Shown in pieces: positions 1 to 8,300 of a stretch of 64,000 nucleotides of DNA (the stretch's first letter is position 1; the number at the start of each line of letters is the position of its first letter). The notes below the pieces were generated by a model that worked only from the letters and a program-made list of their open reading frames with translations, made no database searches and was not told the origin of the DNA. The stretch is from positions 620,001-684,000 of the forward strand of contig NZ_OW659496.1 of assembly GCF_940143175.1 (NCBI RefSeq). Reading direction: 5' to 3'. The DNA comes from Erysipelothrix amsterdamensis (GTDB lineage: Bacteria > Bacillota_I > Bacilli_A > Erysipelotrichales > Erysipelotrichaceae). The translations under genes and the position numbers were made by a program.

Positions 1-246
1 ATCTACAAATTTGTGGATATCTGTAACGAACATGATATTAAGCACCAATACTATTTTTCACCAGGTGGAACAGATGCGGGTGCAGTTCACAAATCGAATT
101 CCGGTGTTAAAACATTAACATGCTGTTTATGTGCTCGTAATATCCATACATCCAGTTCAATTTTGGATACGGATGATTACTTAGCAGCACGTGAGGCCTT
201 ATTACACTTTATTGATAAGAAGACATGGGGTGATGTCATTGCGTAA
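1..246 (+). CDS. M42 family aminopeptidase, C-terminal fragment
   Basis: The reading frame is open from the first base, so only the last 81 residues are present. The segment SPGGTDAGAVH is the metal- and substrate-binding GGTDAG region of M42 (glutamyl aminopeptidase/endoglucanase-like) peptidases. ARNIHTSSSILDTDD is the conserved C-terminal RxxHS-type block that carries a metal-ligand His. The family consists of cytosolic, usually dodecameric metallo-aminopeptidases that trim peptides. The stop overlaps the start of the next gene by 14 bp, which suggests co-transcription. Bacillus has an M42 gene (ytoP) in the same murC neighbourhood, which supports the assignment. The N-terminus lies outside the window. 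Confidence 0.85.
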   Translation: MYKFVDICNEHDIKHQYYFSPGGTDAGAVHKSNSGVKTLTCCLCARNIHTSSSILDTDDYLAAREALLHFIDKKTWGDVIA

Positions 247-937
247 GTTAATGACTGCATTGCTACTTTTACTTCTTGTAAGTGGATGTACACCTGCAGC
301 GATCAATTATGATGATCTTGTTAAGAGTGCATTGAGTAGACCAATGCCAGAAGCTACCAATCATAATAAAAAATATTATCGTTATTATCTTTTACCCGAT
401 GTTGGGATTAAGCAATCAACACAAATTTCAACACTCTATGAAATTGATCGCAAACCGATCATGCTTGATCTTGATGTTGCGAATATTGTAGCGAAACGTT
501 ATACCGAGATTACTGAGAATAATGAAGGAAAAGAAAAAGGGGATCAAAAAGAAGATTCTAAAATTCAATTTTCGTCATTAATCAAAGAAGAAGCAGTTTC
601 GTATCGTACCACCGGTACCTATGTAGACGGTTCGGATAAAGAACAACACTTTATCTTTAGTATTGTTGATTTAGAAAAGCATAAAGCTGTTGTGTTAGAA
701 AATGGTCAAGTCGATATGATGGCAATTGTGAATGATGCCAATATGGATATGATTGTACAATCAATGTTTACAACAATGCGTAGCATCACTGTAAATGAAG
801 ATTTAGTAGTCCAAGATTTCTCGAAGAAAGATATTATTACGTATCACGAAAGATACGAAGAATTCTTTGAGCATGCGATACCAGAATCTGGAGCAATCTC
901 GGATATAATTGATAAGACAGCTCCAAAAACGGAGTAG
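233..937 (+). CDS. putative lipoprotein
   Basis: This is a 234-residue protein of unknown function. An upstream in-frame ATG at 191 would give a long non-hydrophobic leader. Starting at 233 instead gives a classical lipoprotein signal: basic MSLRK, a run of leucines, then the lipobox VSGC with the lipidated Cys at residue 19. It is therefore probably attached to the outer face of the membrane. The rest is acidic and hydrophilic, with a KEKGDQKED linker near residue 105 and no motif I recognise. It starts inside the preceding peptidase gene and lies 23 bp before the next gene, so it is probably part of the same operon leading to murC. Confidence 0.75.
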   Translation: MSLRKLMTALLLLLLVSGCTPAAINYDDLVKSALSRPMPEATNHNKKYYRYYLLPDVGIKQSTQISTLYEIDRKPIMLDLDVANIVAKRYTEITENNEGKEKGDQKEDSKIQFSSLIKEEAVSYRTTGTYVDGSDKEQHFIFSIVDLEKHKAVVLENGQVDMMAIVNDANMDMIVQSMFTTMRSITVNEDLVVQDFSKKDIITYHERYEEFFEHAIPESGAISDIIDKTAPKTE

Positions 938-960
938 GATAGAAAGGTAGAGGTAATATC

Positions 961-1596
961 ATGTTTCGTCGTTTAGCATCAGTTTTATTTAAAGAAGAAG
1001 AAATCGTTATAGAAGAAGAAATTTCTGATCATGTTGGTGAAGTGGAAATTCCTGAGTTGAAACCAATTCTTCCCAAAGAAAAGAAAATTGTAGAAAAACC
1101 AAAAACCGTAACAGAACATGTTGATATAACAGAGCCTGTTATAAGTGAAAAGCCTATTACTGATATGACTCCTGACGAGGCTGTGAATGCAGCCAGTGAG
1201 TTAAACCGTAAATCTCGCATGATTACGGCTGATGATGACCTAGCAAAACGTAAAATGGAGCGCGCTAAAGCAGCACGCACATCCGAATTGGAAGTAAAAA
1301 AATTCGAATACCAACGAAAAGATATTATTAGTCCAATGTATGGTGGGCCTTCACAACCCTCAGAGCCTTTGGATATTCCTAAGAAAAATAAAGCGTCCAA
1401 ACATGTACCTGTTGCGGAAGTAATAAGTCCAATGTATGGCAAGGTACAAGAAGAATCAAAAGCAGAAGCACGTAAAATTGATGAGTCACTTATGGATTTA
1501 CGTGTGGATGATATTATTTCAAATGAAGGAAAAGGAGAAACAGTTCAGGTTTCTCTGTATGATTATTTAGAAGGAATTGATGAGCATGAAGAATAA
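961..1596 (+). CDS. ISPMYG-repeat protein upstream of murC
   Basis: This is a 211-residue acidic, low-complexity protein that looks mostly disordered. It opens with MFRRLASVLFKEEE, has a charged proline-rich middle, and contains the same short motif twice: DIISPMYGG near residues 119-128 and EVISPMYGK near 152-160. It ends in QVSLYDYLEGIDEHEE. A ribosome-binding site (GGTAGAGGT) precedes the ATG. Its stop overlaps the murC start. In Bacillus this slot directly upstream of murC holds sftA, an FtsK-like translocase, and the short amphipathic start followed by an acidic tail recalls the N-terminal region of such proteins. No motor domain is present. The repeated motif suggests docking peptides, but the function is not known. 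Confidence 0.7.
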   Translation: MFRRLASVLFKEEEIVIEEEISDHVGEVEIPELKPILPKEKKIVEKPKTVTEHVDITEPVISEKPITDMTPDEAVNAASELNRKSRMITADDDLAKRKMERAKAARTSELEVKKFEYQRKDIISPMYGGPSQPSEPLDIPKKNKASKHVPVAEVISPMYGKVQEESKAEARKIDESLMDLRVDDIISNEGKGETVQVSLYDYLEGIDEHEE

Positions 1597-2905
1597 ACCA
1601 ATTTATTTTATTGGTATTAAAGGGACCGGTATGGCAGCGTTAGCGCGTATCTGTTACAAAATGGGTTATGAAGTGATGGGTTCAGACATTGATCGTCATT
1701 TCTTTACAGAGGATGCGTTAAGAGCGTTAAACATTCCAATTGTCCCATTTAACAAAAACAATATTAAAGATAATACCGTTGTTATTATCGGGAATGCATT
1801 TTTAGATGATCATGAAGAAGTACAAGCAGCTAAGGCGAATCCGACAGTTGAAACGTATCGATATCATGAATATCTTGGGAAAATGATGGATTCGTACCGG
1901 ACGATTGCGGTGAGTGGGTCCCATGGTAAAACAACGACTACAACACTTTTACGTGATATGTTAAGTTATTCAAAAGAAACGGGATACCTCATTGGTGATG
2001 GTCGTGGTGACTTGCAACGTGATGATGAATATTTTGCGGTAGAAGCATGTGAATTCCGTCGTCATTTCTTGGCATATAAACCTAAAATTGCGATTATGAC
2101 GAATTTTGAGATTGATCATGTGGATTACTTTAAATCCGTTGAGGATTATTTATCTGCATTTAAAGAATTCGCAAAGAATGTGGAATCGTTAATTGTTGTC
2201 TGGGGTGATGATCCTCATTACCAAGACTTATCATTCGATGTGGAAACATGGTCTTATGGTTTTGGTGAAGGCAATAAAATTCGTGCAACAGAACTTGAGA
2301 AGACAACGACTCACAGTATTTTTGATGTTGAAGTAGATGGAAAACGTATTCACCGTTTTAATCTTCCAATCGTAGGGGATCATATGATTTTAGATGCACT
2401 TGCAGTGATTGCTGTGGGTCTATATGAAGGCATTGAACCCAATGATATTGAGGCAGGACTTCAAACCTTTACAGGCGCTAAACGTCGTTTTGTAATTGAA
2501 ACGGGAAAAGATAATGTTTATATTGATGACTATGCACATCATCCAACTGAAGTTCGTGTAACACTTGAAGCGGCTCGAACCCGTTATCCAGATCGTAAAA
2601 TCGTAGGGATCTTTAAGCCTCATCGTGTTGGACGTGTTTATTACTTTGCGGATGAATTCGCAGACGCACTCAGTCTTGCTGACGAAGTGTGTTTATGTCC
2701 TTTCACAAGTATTGATGATGCGGAAGAGGGGATTGACATTGATATCACCTATCTTCAAGATCGCATTGAAGGCAGTCATGTTGTGGATTTAAATGATCAT
2801 GATTTAGACTTGCTTGAGTCCTTTGGACCAGCCGTTTATGTATTTATGAGTTCGAAAGATATTTATGATTTAAAAGATGCATTGAAAATACGTTTCAACG
2901 ATTGA
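1586..2905 (+). CDS. murC: UDP-N-acetylmuramate--L-alanine ligase
   Basis: A cytosolic ATP-dependent ligase that adds L-Ala to UDP-MurNAc, the first amino-acid step of the peptidoglycan stem. The N-terminal GIKGTGMAALA loop binds the UDP-sugar. SGSHGKTTTT near residue 110 is the Mur-ligase P-loop. TNFEIDHVDY and IDDYAHHPTE are the expected Mg/ATP and C-domain motifs. The length of 439 residues is normal. I chose the ATG at 1586 because AAGGAA at 1571-1576 is correctly spaced for it; 1577 (TTG) and 1580 (ATG) are alternatives. It overlaps the preceding gene by 11 bp and heads a murC-ytxG-ytxH-ccpA arrangement familiar from Bacillus. Confidence 0.95.
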   Translation: MKNKPIYFIGIKGTGMAALARICYKMGYEVMGSDIDRHFFTEDALRALNIPIVPFNKNNIKDNTVVIIGNAFLDDHEEVQAAKANPTVETYRYHEYLGKMMDSYRTIAVSGSHGKTTTTTLLRDMLSYSKETGYLIGDGRGDLQRDDEYFAVEACEFRRHFLAYKPKIAIMTNFEIDHVDYFKSVEDYLSAFKEFAKNVESLIVVWGDDPHYQDLSFDVETWSYGFGEGNKIRATELEKTTTHSIFDVEVDGKRIHRFNLPIVGDHMILDALAVIAVGLYEGIEPNDIEAGLQTFTGAKRRFVIETGKDNVYIDDYAHHPTEVRVTLEAARTRYPDRKIVGIFKPHRVGRVYYFADEFADALSLADEVCLCPFTSIDDAEEGIDIDITYLQDRIEGSHVVDLNDHDLDLLESFGPAVYVFMSSKDIYDLKDALKIRFND

Positions 2906-2950
2906 AAACTTTTTCATATACAGTTATAATGACATTAGAGAGGTGATAGA

Positions 2951-3367
2951 ATGGATGCATTAATTCAGAATTTACGTGAAGTATCAATCTTAATTGCACC
3001 GATAGTTGGTGTGGTTTGTTTAATTATATTGGCAATGATTTTGTATCGTATTTATGTTGTTGTGAGGGATTTGCCGAAAACAATTGACCGTGTTAACGGT
3101 GTTATTGATTCGACACAAAGTTCAGTGGATCAGCTTCAAGCACCTTTAAATACTTTAAATAATGTCACAAATACAGTGGACTTGGTAAATCAATCAGCCG
3201 TAAGTGCTGTAAGCTCTGTCGCAAGTTATGGTGCGAAACATTCCGATGCCATTGTAAATTGGACAAAATACCTTTTAGATAAACGTCGTAATGGACGGAA
3301 TCCTGAAAGTTCGGATATTCAAGAAACTGGAGATGAAAAAGAGGAGGATTTTGGAATTTATGAGTAA
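2951..3367 (+). CDS. DUF948 (YtxG-like) membrane protein
   Basis: This 138-residue protein has one N-terminal membrane helix (about residues 12-35, rich in Ile, Val and Leu). A helical region follows with heptad-like spacing (DRVNGVIDSTQSSVDQLQAPLN), then a charged tail. The layout and the position directly after murC match the DUF948/YtxG family, which lies between murC and ytxH in Bacillus. The family has been linked to general stress, but its biochemical role is not established. A good RBS (GAGAGGTGATAG) lies upstream. Its stop overlaps the next start, so the two are translationally coupled. Confidence 0.75.
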   Translation: MDALIQNLREVSILIAPIVGVVCLIILAMILYRIYVVVRDLPKTIDRVNGVIDSTQSSVDQLQAPLNTLNNVTNTVDLVNQSAVSAVSSVASYGAKHSDAIVNWTKYLLDKRRNGRNPESSDIQETGDEKEEDFGIYE

Positions 3368-4241
3368 ATATGATGAAATTTTAAATGAACTTGTTTATCA
3401 AATCGATGATGTTGTTTATAACTTTTATAGCGAAAGCAATGAAATTATTGCCGCTAAAAATGGTCAAGAACGTCTCTTAACATTTAGAGATAAAACGCTC
3501 AATACCATTAACGATATGAATGTTCGCTCACTGGAAATCATTTCGGGATTTAAAGACAGTGATTTAATACAAGAACGTGCAGAACATTTACTTGAAAAAA
3601 ATAAAGATATTGTGAATTCCGCATTAGAAGTGCTTCGTGCAGCACCGGAACGCAATGAATTTTTTGATGATTTAGGAAATCTTGCAACCGGTATTTTTGA
3701 ATCGGCAAAAACAACATTTCAAAAAGTTGAAGAGTCCGAAACTTTTGATCGTTTTAAAGAAGGCGCACTTTTAGGTCTTAAAAAAATGCAGAAAGGCTTG
3801 GATGACCTTGCTAAACATCCTGGTGTCGTTAAAAGTGCTGAGATTGTAAAAGAAAAAACAAAAGAGGCTGTTGATGCTGGAACTCAAATTGTTAAAGATA
3901 CATCTAAAAACGTTACCGATTGGGTATCAGAACAAGAATTAAGAGCTAAGGCGGAAAAAGTCTCAAAAGAAGTCCATGCAGGTGCTGAAACGGTAAAAGT
4001 TAAAGTCCATGATGGTGCTGAAAAAGTATCAGAATTTGTTGAAGATACCGTAGAAACGAAAGCACATGAATTTGAAGAAGATGCATTCAGTTTTCTTGAT
4101 ACCTTAGAAGAAGAATTGGATCAAGTATCAAGAGATGCAGAATCAAACCTTGAACCTTCAAATATTGTAGAAGCGGCTGAAAAACAAGTTCGTGAACTCG
4201 ATAAAAAATTAGATGAAGTAAAAGAGGATGAAGAAGTATGA
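3360..4241 (+). CDS. YtxH-like coiled-coil/apolipoprotein-like helical protein
   Basis: This 293-residue protein is almost entirely predicted amphipathic helix and is rich in Lys, Glu and Ala. Repeated 11-mer-like segments (residues about 160-260: KEKTKEAVDAG, SKEVHAGAETVKVKV) recall apolipoprotein or LEA-type repeats. There is no signal peptide or clear membrane span. The start at 3360 follows AGAGGAGG and overlaps the previous stop by 8 bp; an upstream ATG at 3291 lacks a ribosome-binding site. The position corresponds to ytxH of Bacillus, though this version is longer. It ends in an ATGA overlap with ccpA. A membrane- or partner-binding structural role is likely but unproven. Confidence 0.65.
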   Translation: MSKYDEILNELVYQIDDVVYNFYSESNEIIAAKNGQERLLTFRDKTLNTINDMNVRSLEIISGFKDSDLIQERAEHLLEKNKDIVNSALEVLRAAPERNEFFDDLGNLATGIFESAKTTFQKVEESETFDRFKEGALLGLKKMQKGLDDLAKHPGVVKSAEIVKEKTKEAVDAGTQIVKDTSKNVTDWVSEQELRAKAEKVSKEVHAGAETVKVKVHDGAEKVSEFVEDTVETKAHEFEEDAFSFLDTLEEELDQVSRDAESNLEPSNIVEAAEKQVRELDKKLDEVKEDEEV

Positions 4242-5233
4242 AACGTGTAACGATTTATGATGTAGCGAAAGAAGCTGGGGTATCACTCGCTACTGTATCA
4301 CGTGTAATTAATGGTCTCGAAATTGTTCGTGAAGAAACACGTGTTAAAGTAGAAACTGCAATTGACAAATTAGGATATAAACCAAATGCTATTGCTCAAG
4401 GCCTTGCTCTACAAAAAACTACGACAATTGCGTTACTCGTACCTGAAGCAAGTTTTGGCTATACCGGTCAAATTATTAATGGTTTGATTGATGTCGCAAA
4501 GATTTATAAATACAATATTATGCTTCACACAATGACTGAAGGTATCGTAGACATTAAAGATGTTATTGATGATATCATTAAATCACGTGTGGACGGTGTA
4601 ATTATCTATAACGATAAGCTCATGGAAAATGAATTGGCAGAATTGAATAAATATCAATTCCCAATTGTAATTATCGGTAATAAAATGTCTGATAAGCAAA
4701 TTTCATCCGTTTACGTTGATATTGAAAAAGCAGTTTATGAATTGACGATGCAAAAAATTCAAATGGATCCTAAAAACCGTGTTGCTGTAATTCAAGACCG
4801 CAAAAATGATTTCACAACAAATCAAATGGTTTCAGGTGTTCAACGTGCATATCAAGAATTAGGTATTGATGATGAAGGGTATATTGAAATCCCAGTAGAT
4901 TACCGTCGTTCTTATGATTATTTCTTAGATCATATTGAATCAATGAATTACAATTTCTTAATTGCAAACCGCGATTCTCAAGCGATTTCCGCAATGAATG
5001 CGGCGCATGAGTGTAATATGAATATTCCAGAAGATTTGGAAATTGTATGTTTAATTGATACGAAGTATAACTCAATGGTGCGTCCACGCTTATCAAGTTT
5101 CGCAATTCCATCCTATGATCTGGGTGCAGTTGCAATGCGTGTTCTTACAAAAATGCTTAATGAAGATGAAGTTGAAGATAAAGAAATTGAACTTAGTTAT
5201 CTTTATACACCACGTCAATCCACAAAAAACTAA
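4238..5233 (+). CDS. ccpA: catabolite control protein A (LacI family regulator)
   Basis: A 331-residue LacI/GalR-family repressor. The N-terminal helix-turn-helix and hinge (IYDVAKEAGVSLATVSRVIN, residues 4-23) are typical, followed by the hinge helix KPNAIAQGLA and a periplasmic-binding-protein-like effector domain. Length, sequence and location after murC-ytxGH match CcpA, which with HPr-Ser-P represses or activates genes through cre sites when preferred sugars are present. The start overlaps the preceding stop (ATGA). A terminator follows at once. A consensus cre site lies 84 bp downstream in front of the GH85 gene, which fits the assignment. A different LacI-type regulator dedicated to that gene cannot be excluded. 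Confidence 0.85.
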   Translation: MKRVTIYDVAKEAGVSLATVSRVINGLEIVREETRVKVETAIDKLGYKPNAIAQGLALQKTTTIALLVPEASFGYTGQIINGLIDVAKIYKYNIMLHTMTEGIVDIKDVIDDIIKSRVDGVIIYNDKLMENELAELNKYQFPIVIIGNKMSDKQISSVYVDIEKAVYELTMQKIQMDPKNRVAVIQDRKNDFTTNQMVSGVQRAYQELGIDDEGYIEIPVDYRRSYDYFLDHIESMNYNFLIANRDSQAISAMNAAHECNMNIPEDLEIVCLIDTKYNSMVRPRLSSFAIPSYDLGAVAMRVLTKMLNEDEVEDKEIELSYLYTPRQSTKN

Positions 5234-5256
5234 AAGACCCATTGGGTCTTTTTTTT
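5233..5256 (+). terminator. intrinsic terminator after ccpA
   Basis: An 8-bp stem AAAGACCC/GGGTCTTT with a 3-base loop is followed by a run of T. It starts in the ccpA stop codon and ends the murC-ccpA transcript. Confidence 0.9.
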
Positions 5257-5282
5257 ATACCCAAATTCATATGATTTGTGAC

Positions 5283-5311
5283 TTGTTCAGAATTCAATTT
5301 CAAAATAACAT
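5283..5311 (+). promoter_or_regulatory. probable promoter of the GH85 gene
   Basis: TTGTTC (5283-5288), a 17-base spacer and TAACAT (5306-5311) make a plausible sigma-A promoter. The predicted transcription start is near 5318, at the left edge of the cre operator. Confidence 0.55.
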
Positions 5312-5316
5312 ATAAG

Positions 5317-5330
5317 TGTAAGCGTTTTCT
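5317..5330 (+). promoter_or_regulatory. cre operator (CcpA binding site)
   Basis: TGTAAGCGTTTTCT matches every position of the Bacillus cre consensus TGWAARCGYTWNCW. It overlaps the predicted transcription start of the GH85 gene, the position expected for carbon catabolite repression by CcpA, whose gene ends 84 bp upstream. Confidence 0.85.
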
Positions 5331-5361
5331 AAAACGCATGCACATTTGAAAGGGGATATTT

Positions 5362-8300
5362 ATGAAAAGAAATTCTAGATTTAAATCATATGTAAAGACA
5401 ACACTTGCGGTTGTCACCAGTTTTTCGTTATTATTACCTTTTTTTGTCATGCCATCTCATGCACTTGTTACTGGAGATGGAACGGATGAGGTGAATGAAG
5501 CGTATCATGATGGGCTTTCACTTCAACCCTTATCACCCGCTTTTAGACTCGAAACATTGATGAAATGGACACCGGAAACAGATCCCGATGCATCATTGAA
5601 TCGTGCAACAATTCCTTTAAATACCAACCGATTTAAAGGCCATCAAATTAACGATCTTGCCCATCCTGATGCGAAGATCACCAATGCTGCGATTATCAAT
5701 GCAAATCATGATAGTTCACCATCAACAGGTGGTAGTGACTTCAATATATATGCATTTGATAACTGGCAATACATTGATTCACTCATATATTGGGCTGGTA
5801 CGGATGAAGGGATTTTTGCTATGCCATCACCCGATATCGTCGATGCAGCGCATAAAAATGGTGTTCCAGTGTATGCGACATTAGGATTTCCATGGGGTAG
5901 TGGTCAACCAGATTCCTTAAAGGAACTCGAAGCGATGGTTCAACAAAATCCCGATGGATCATTTCCTGCAGCTGATAAAATGATCGAAATTGCGCAATAC
6001 TTTGGCTTTGATGGGTATTTCTTCAATCAAGAAACTTATGGATCCAACCAACGTGTTGCGAATCAATTGAATGCGATGCTACGTTATATGCGTACCAAAT
6101 CACGCGAAATGGGATATCCTATTAATATTTCTTGGTATGATGCCATGGCGAATAATGGGAATGTAAGTCATCAAAATGCAATTAATCAATCCAATGACTT
6201 ATGGATGAAACCTGTTGATCATGAAGATGATTTTGGTGTTGATGAATTTTTCATTAACTATAACTGGCAAGGTCGTGTTCAAGGAACATCCGATTATCTA
6301 AAATCGATTGGACGTAATCCGTTTGACGCTTATACAGGTTTTGAGATCCAACAACGTTCTCATAAAACAAATATTGATTCTCGAACTCTAATTGGTGCTG
6401 ATAAATGCATTCTATCATCCATCGCGCTTTACGCATCCAATTCAACCATGGGTCTTGCGAGAGATCCTGAAGATTTCCATCATCAAGAAAATATCTTATA
6501 TACAGGACCTCAAGGCGATCCAACTTTAGCAGATGATTCCCAAAACTGGAAGGGAATGTCCCGTTATGTTGTGGACAAGTCGGTTATCACGGGTACGGAA
6601 TTTCAAACAAGTTTTAATTCCGGTCATGGTCGTAAATGGTTTACGGATGGTGTGTTAACGCGTGATGGTGCATGGCACAACCGTGCGATTCAAGATATCA
6701 TGCCAACCTGGCGTTTTTGGGTTAAAGATCATAAAGCGGGTCAAGCTCGCGCTGCCATTGCTTACGATTTTGATGATGCATACAATGGTGGGAATGCTTT
6801 AAAAATTGAAGGTAACTTTAAAGCAGGGGACACGAATGAAGTTATGTTATATAGTACAAAATTAAATGTAACCGATACAACAAAAGTTGATGTCGTTACA
6901 AAGACGACACCGAATACGACGCTACGTTTAGGGGTATCGTTTGATGAAAACTATAAAGATCATGATGCGACATTCTTTACACTTACATCCGATAAAGATG
7001 GGTGGGTACGTCACAGTGTAGATTTATCCACTTATAGTGGTTCTGTGATGCATGCACTTAGTCTTCAAGTTGAAGCGAAACAAGCAGGGCCGATTAAAGT
7101 AAATCTTGGCCAAATTCATGTGTATACAAATACGGCACCACGCTTGGCCGGTCCATCAAACATTGTGGTAACCGAACAATTGCTTGCGGATGCACGTATG
7201 GCTCAATTTAGAGCGACCTGGGACAAAGTAGACGGTGCTCAGTATTATGAAGTCTACCAAGTAAATAACGATGGAGTACCTGTGTTATTAGGCACAAGTA
7301 CAAACAATCATTTCTATGCTGATAAGATTACTCGAACTGATGCGAATGCATTTGAAGACAACCATACAACCATTCAAGTAATCACCATAAATAAAGACGG
7401 ACAACGAGGCCTTGGTACAGAGGGTCGTTTTGAATGGGGTGTAGACCTCAACCGTAGTGAAGTTGTGGAAATGGAAGTTCCAATAAATGTTGCGTTAAAT
7501 GCGGAAGTAACAGCTGTAAGTCATCAAAATGATGCGGAACCTGCATCGAAAGCTTTAGATGGAACAGCACAAGGAAACAGTAAATGGGCTTCATCACCAA
7601 AAAGTAATGGATACATGGATATCAAACTGGATGCGCCAAAAACAATCAAACGTTGGCGTGTTGAGCATGCGGAATACGGTGGAGAAGCCAAAGACATGAA
7701 TACCATTAATTTCTCACTGCATTATAAAAATGAGAAAGGCGATTGGATCTTAGCAAAACAGATTAAAAATAATCGTGAAGCCGTAACCGATGTCTTGTTA
7801 GATGAACCGATTACCGCTCAAGAGTGGAAATTGAAGATTGATTTAGCGGGGTCATCGCCATGGCAAGCAGTTCGTATTTATGAATGGCAAATGTTTGAAA
7901 CGGATTCCTTCCCAAAACCCAATAACTTACTACTCAATCAAGTTGAAGCAAAACCTCAAGCAAATGGAATGGGTTCATTAACCTTTAAACATGTTCCTGC
8001 GAAAACAACCGTACACCTTTATCGCAAACTTGAAGAAAAAAAACCAACTCAATCCATTCGCAATGAAAAACAAGGAACCATGGTTCTTAAAGATTTCGAT
8101 TTTAGTGAGTACGATGGTTTGATTTACTACACCATCCAACCGGATTTCTCGGAAGAAAGTTTTAAAAACAGTATTGCTTTCGAAATTCCAACAGAAACAA
8201 AAGCAATGACTTCAATCCATATAACAAGTGATGTGAATGAAGCCATAGAAGTACCATTTATGATTAAAAATCACGAAAACAAAGGAGTCTATGAAGGTGT

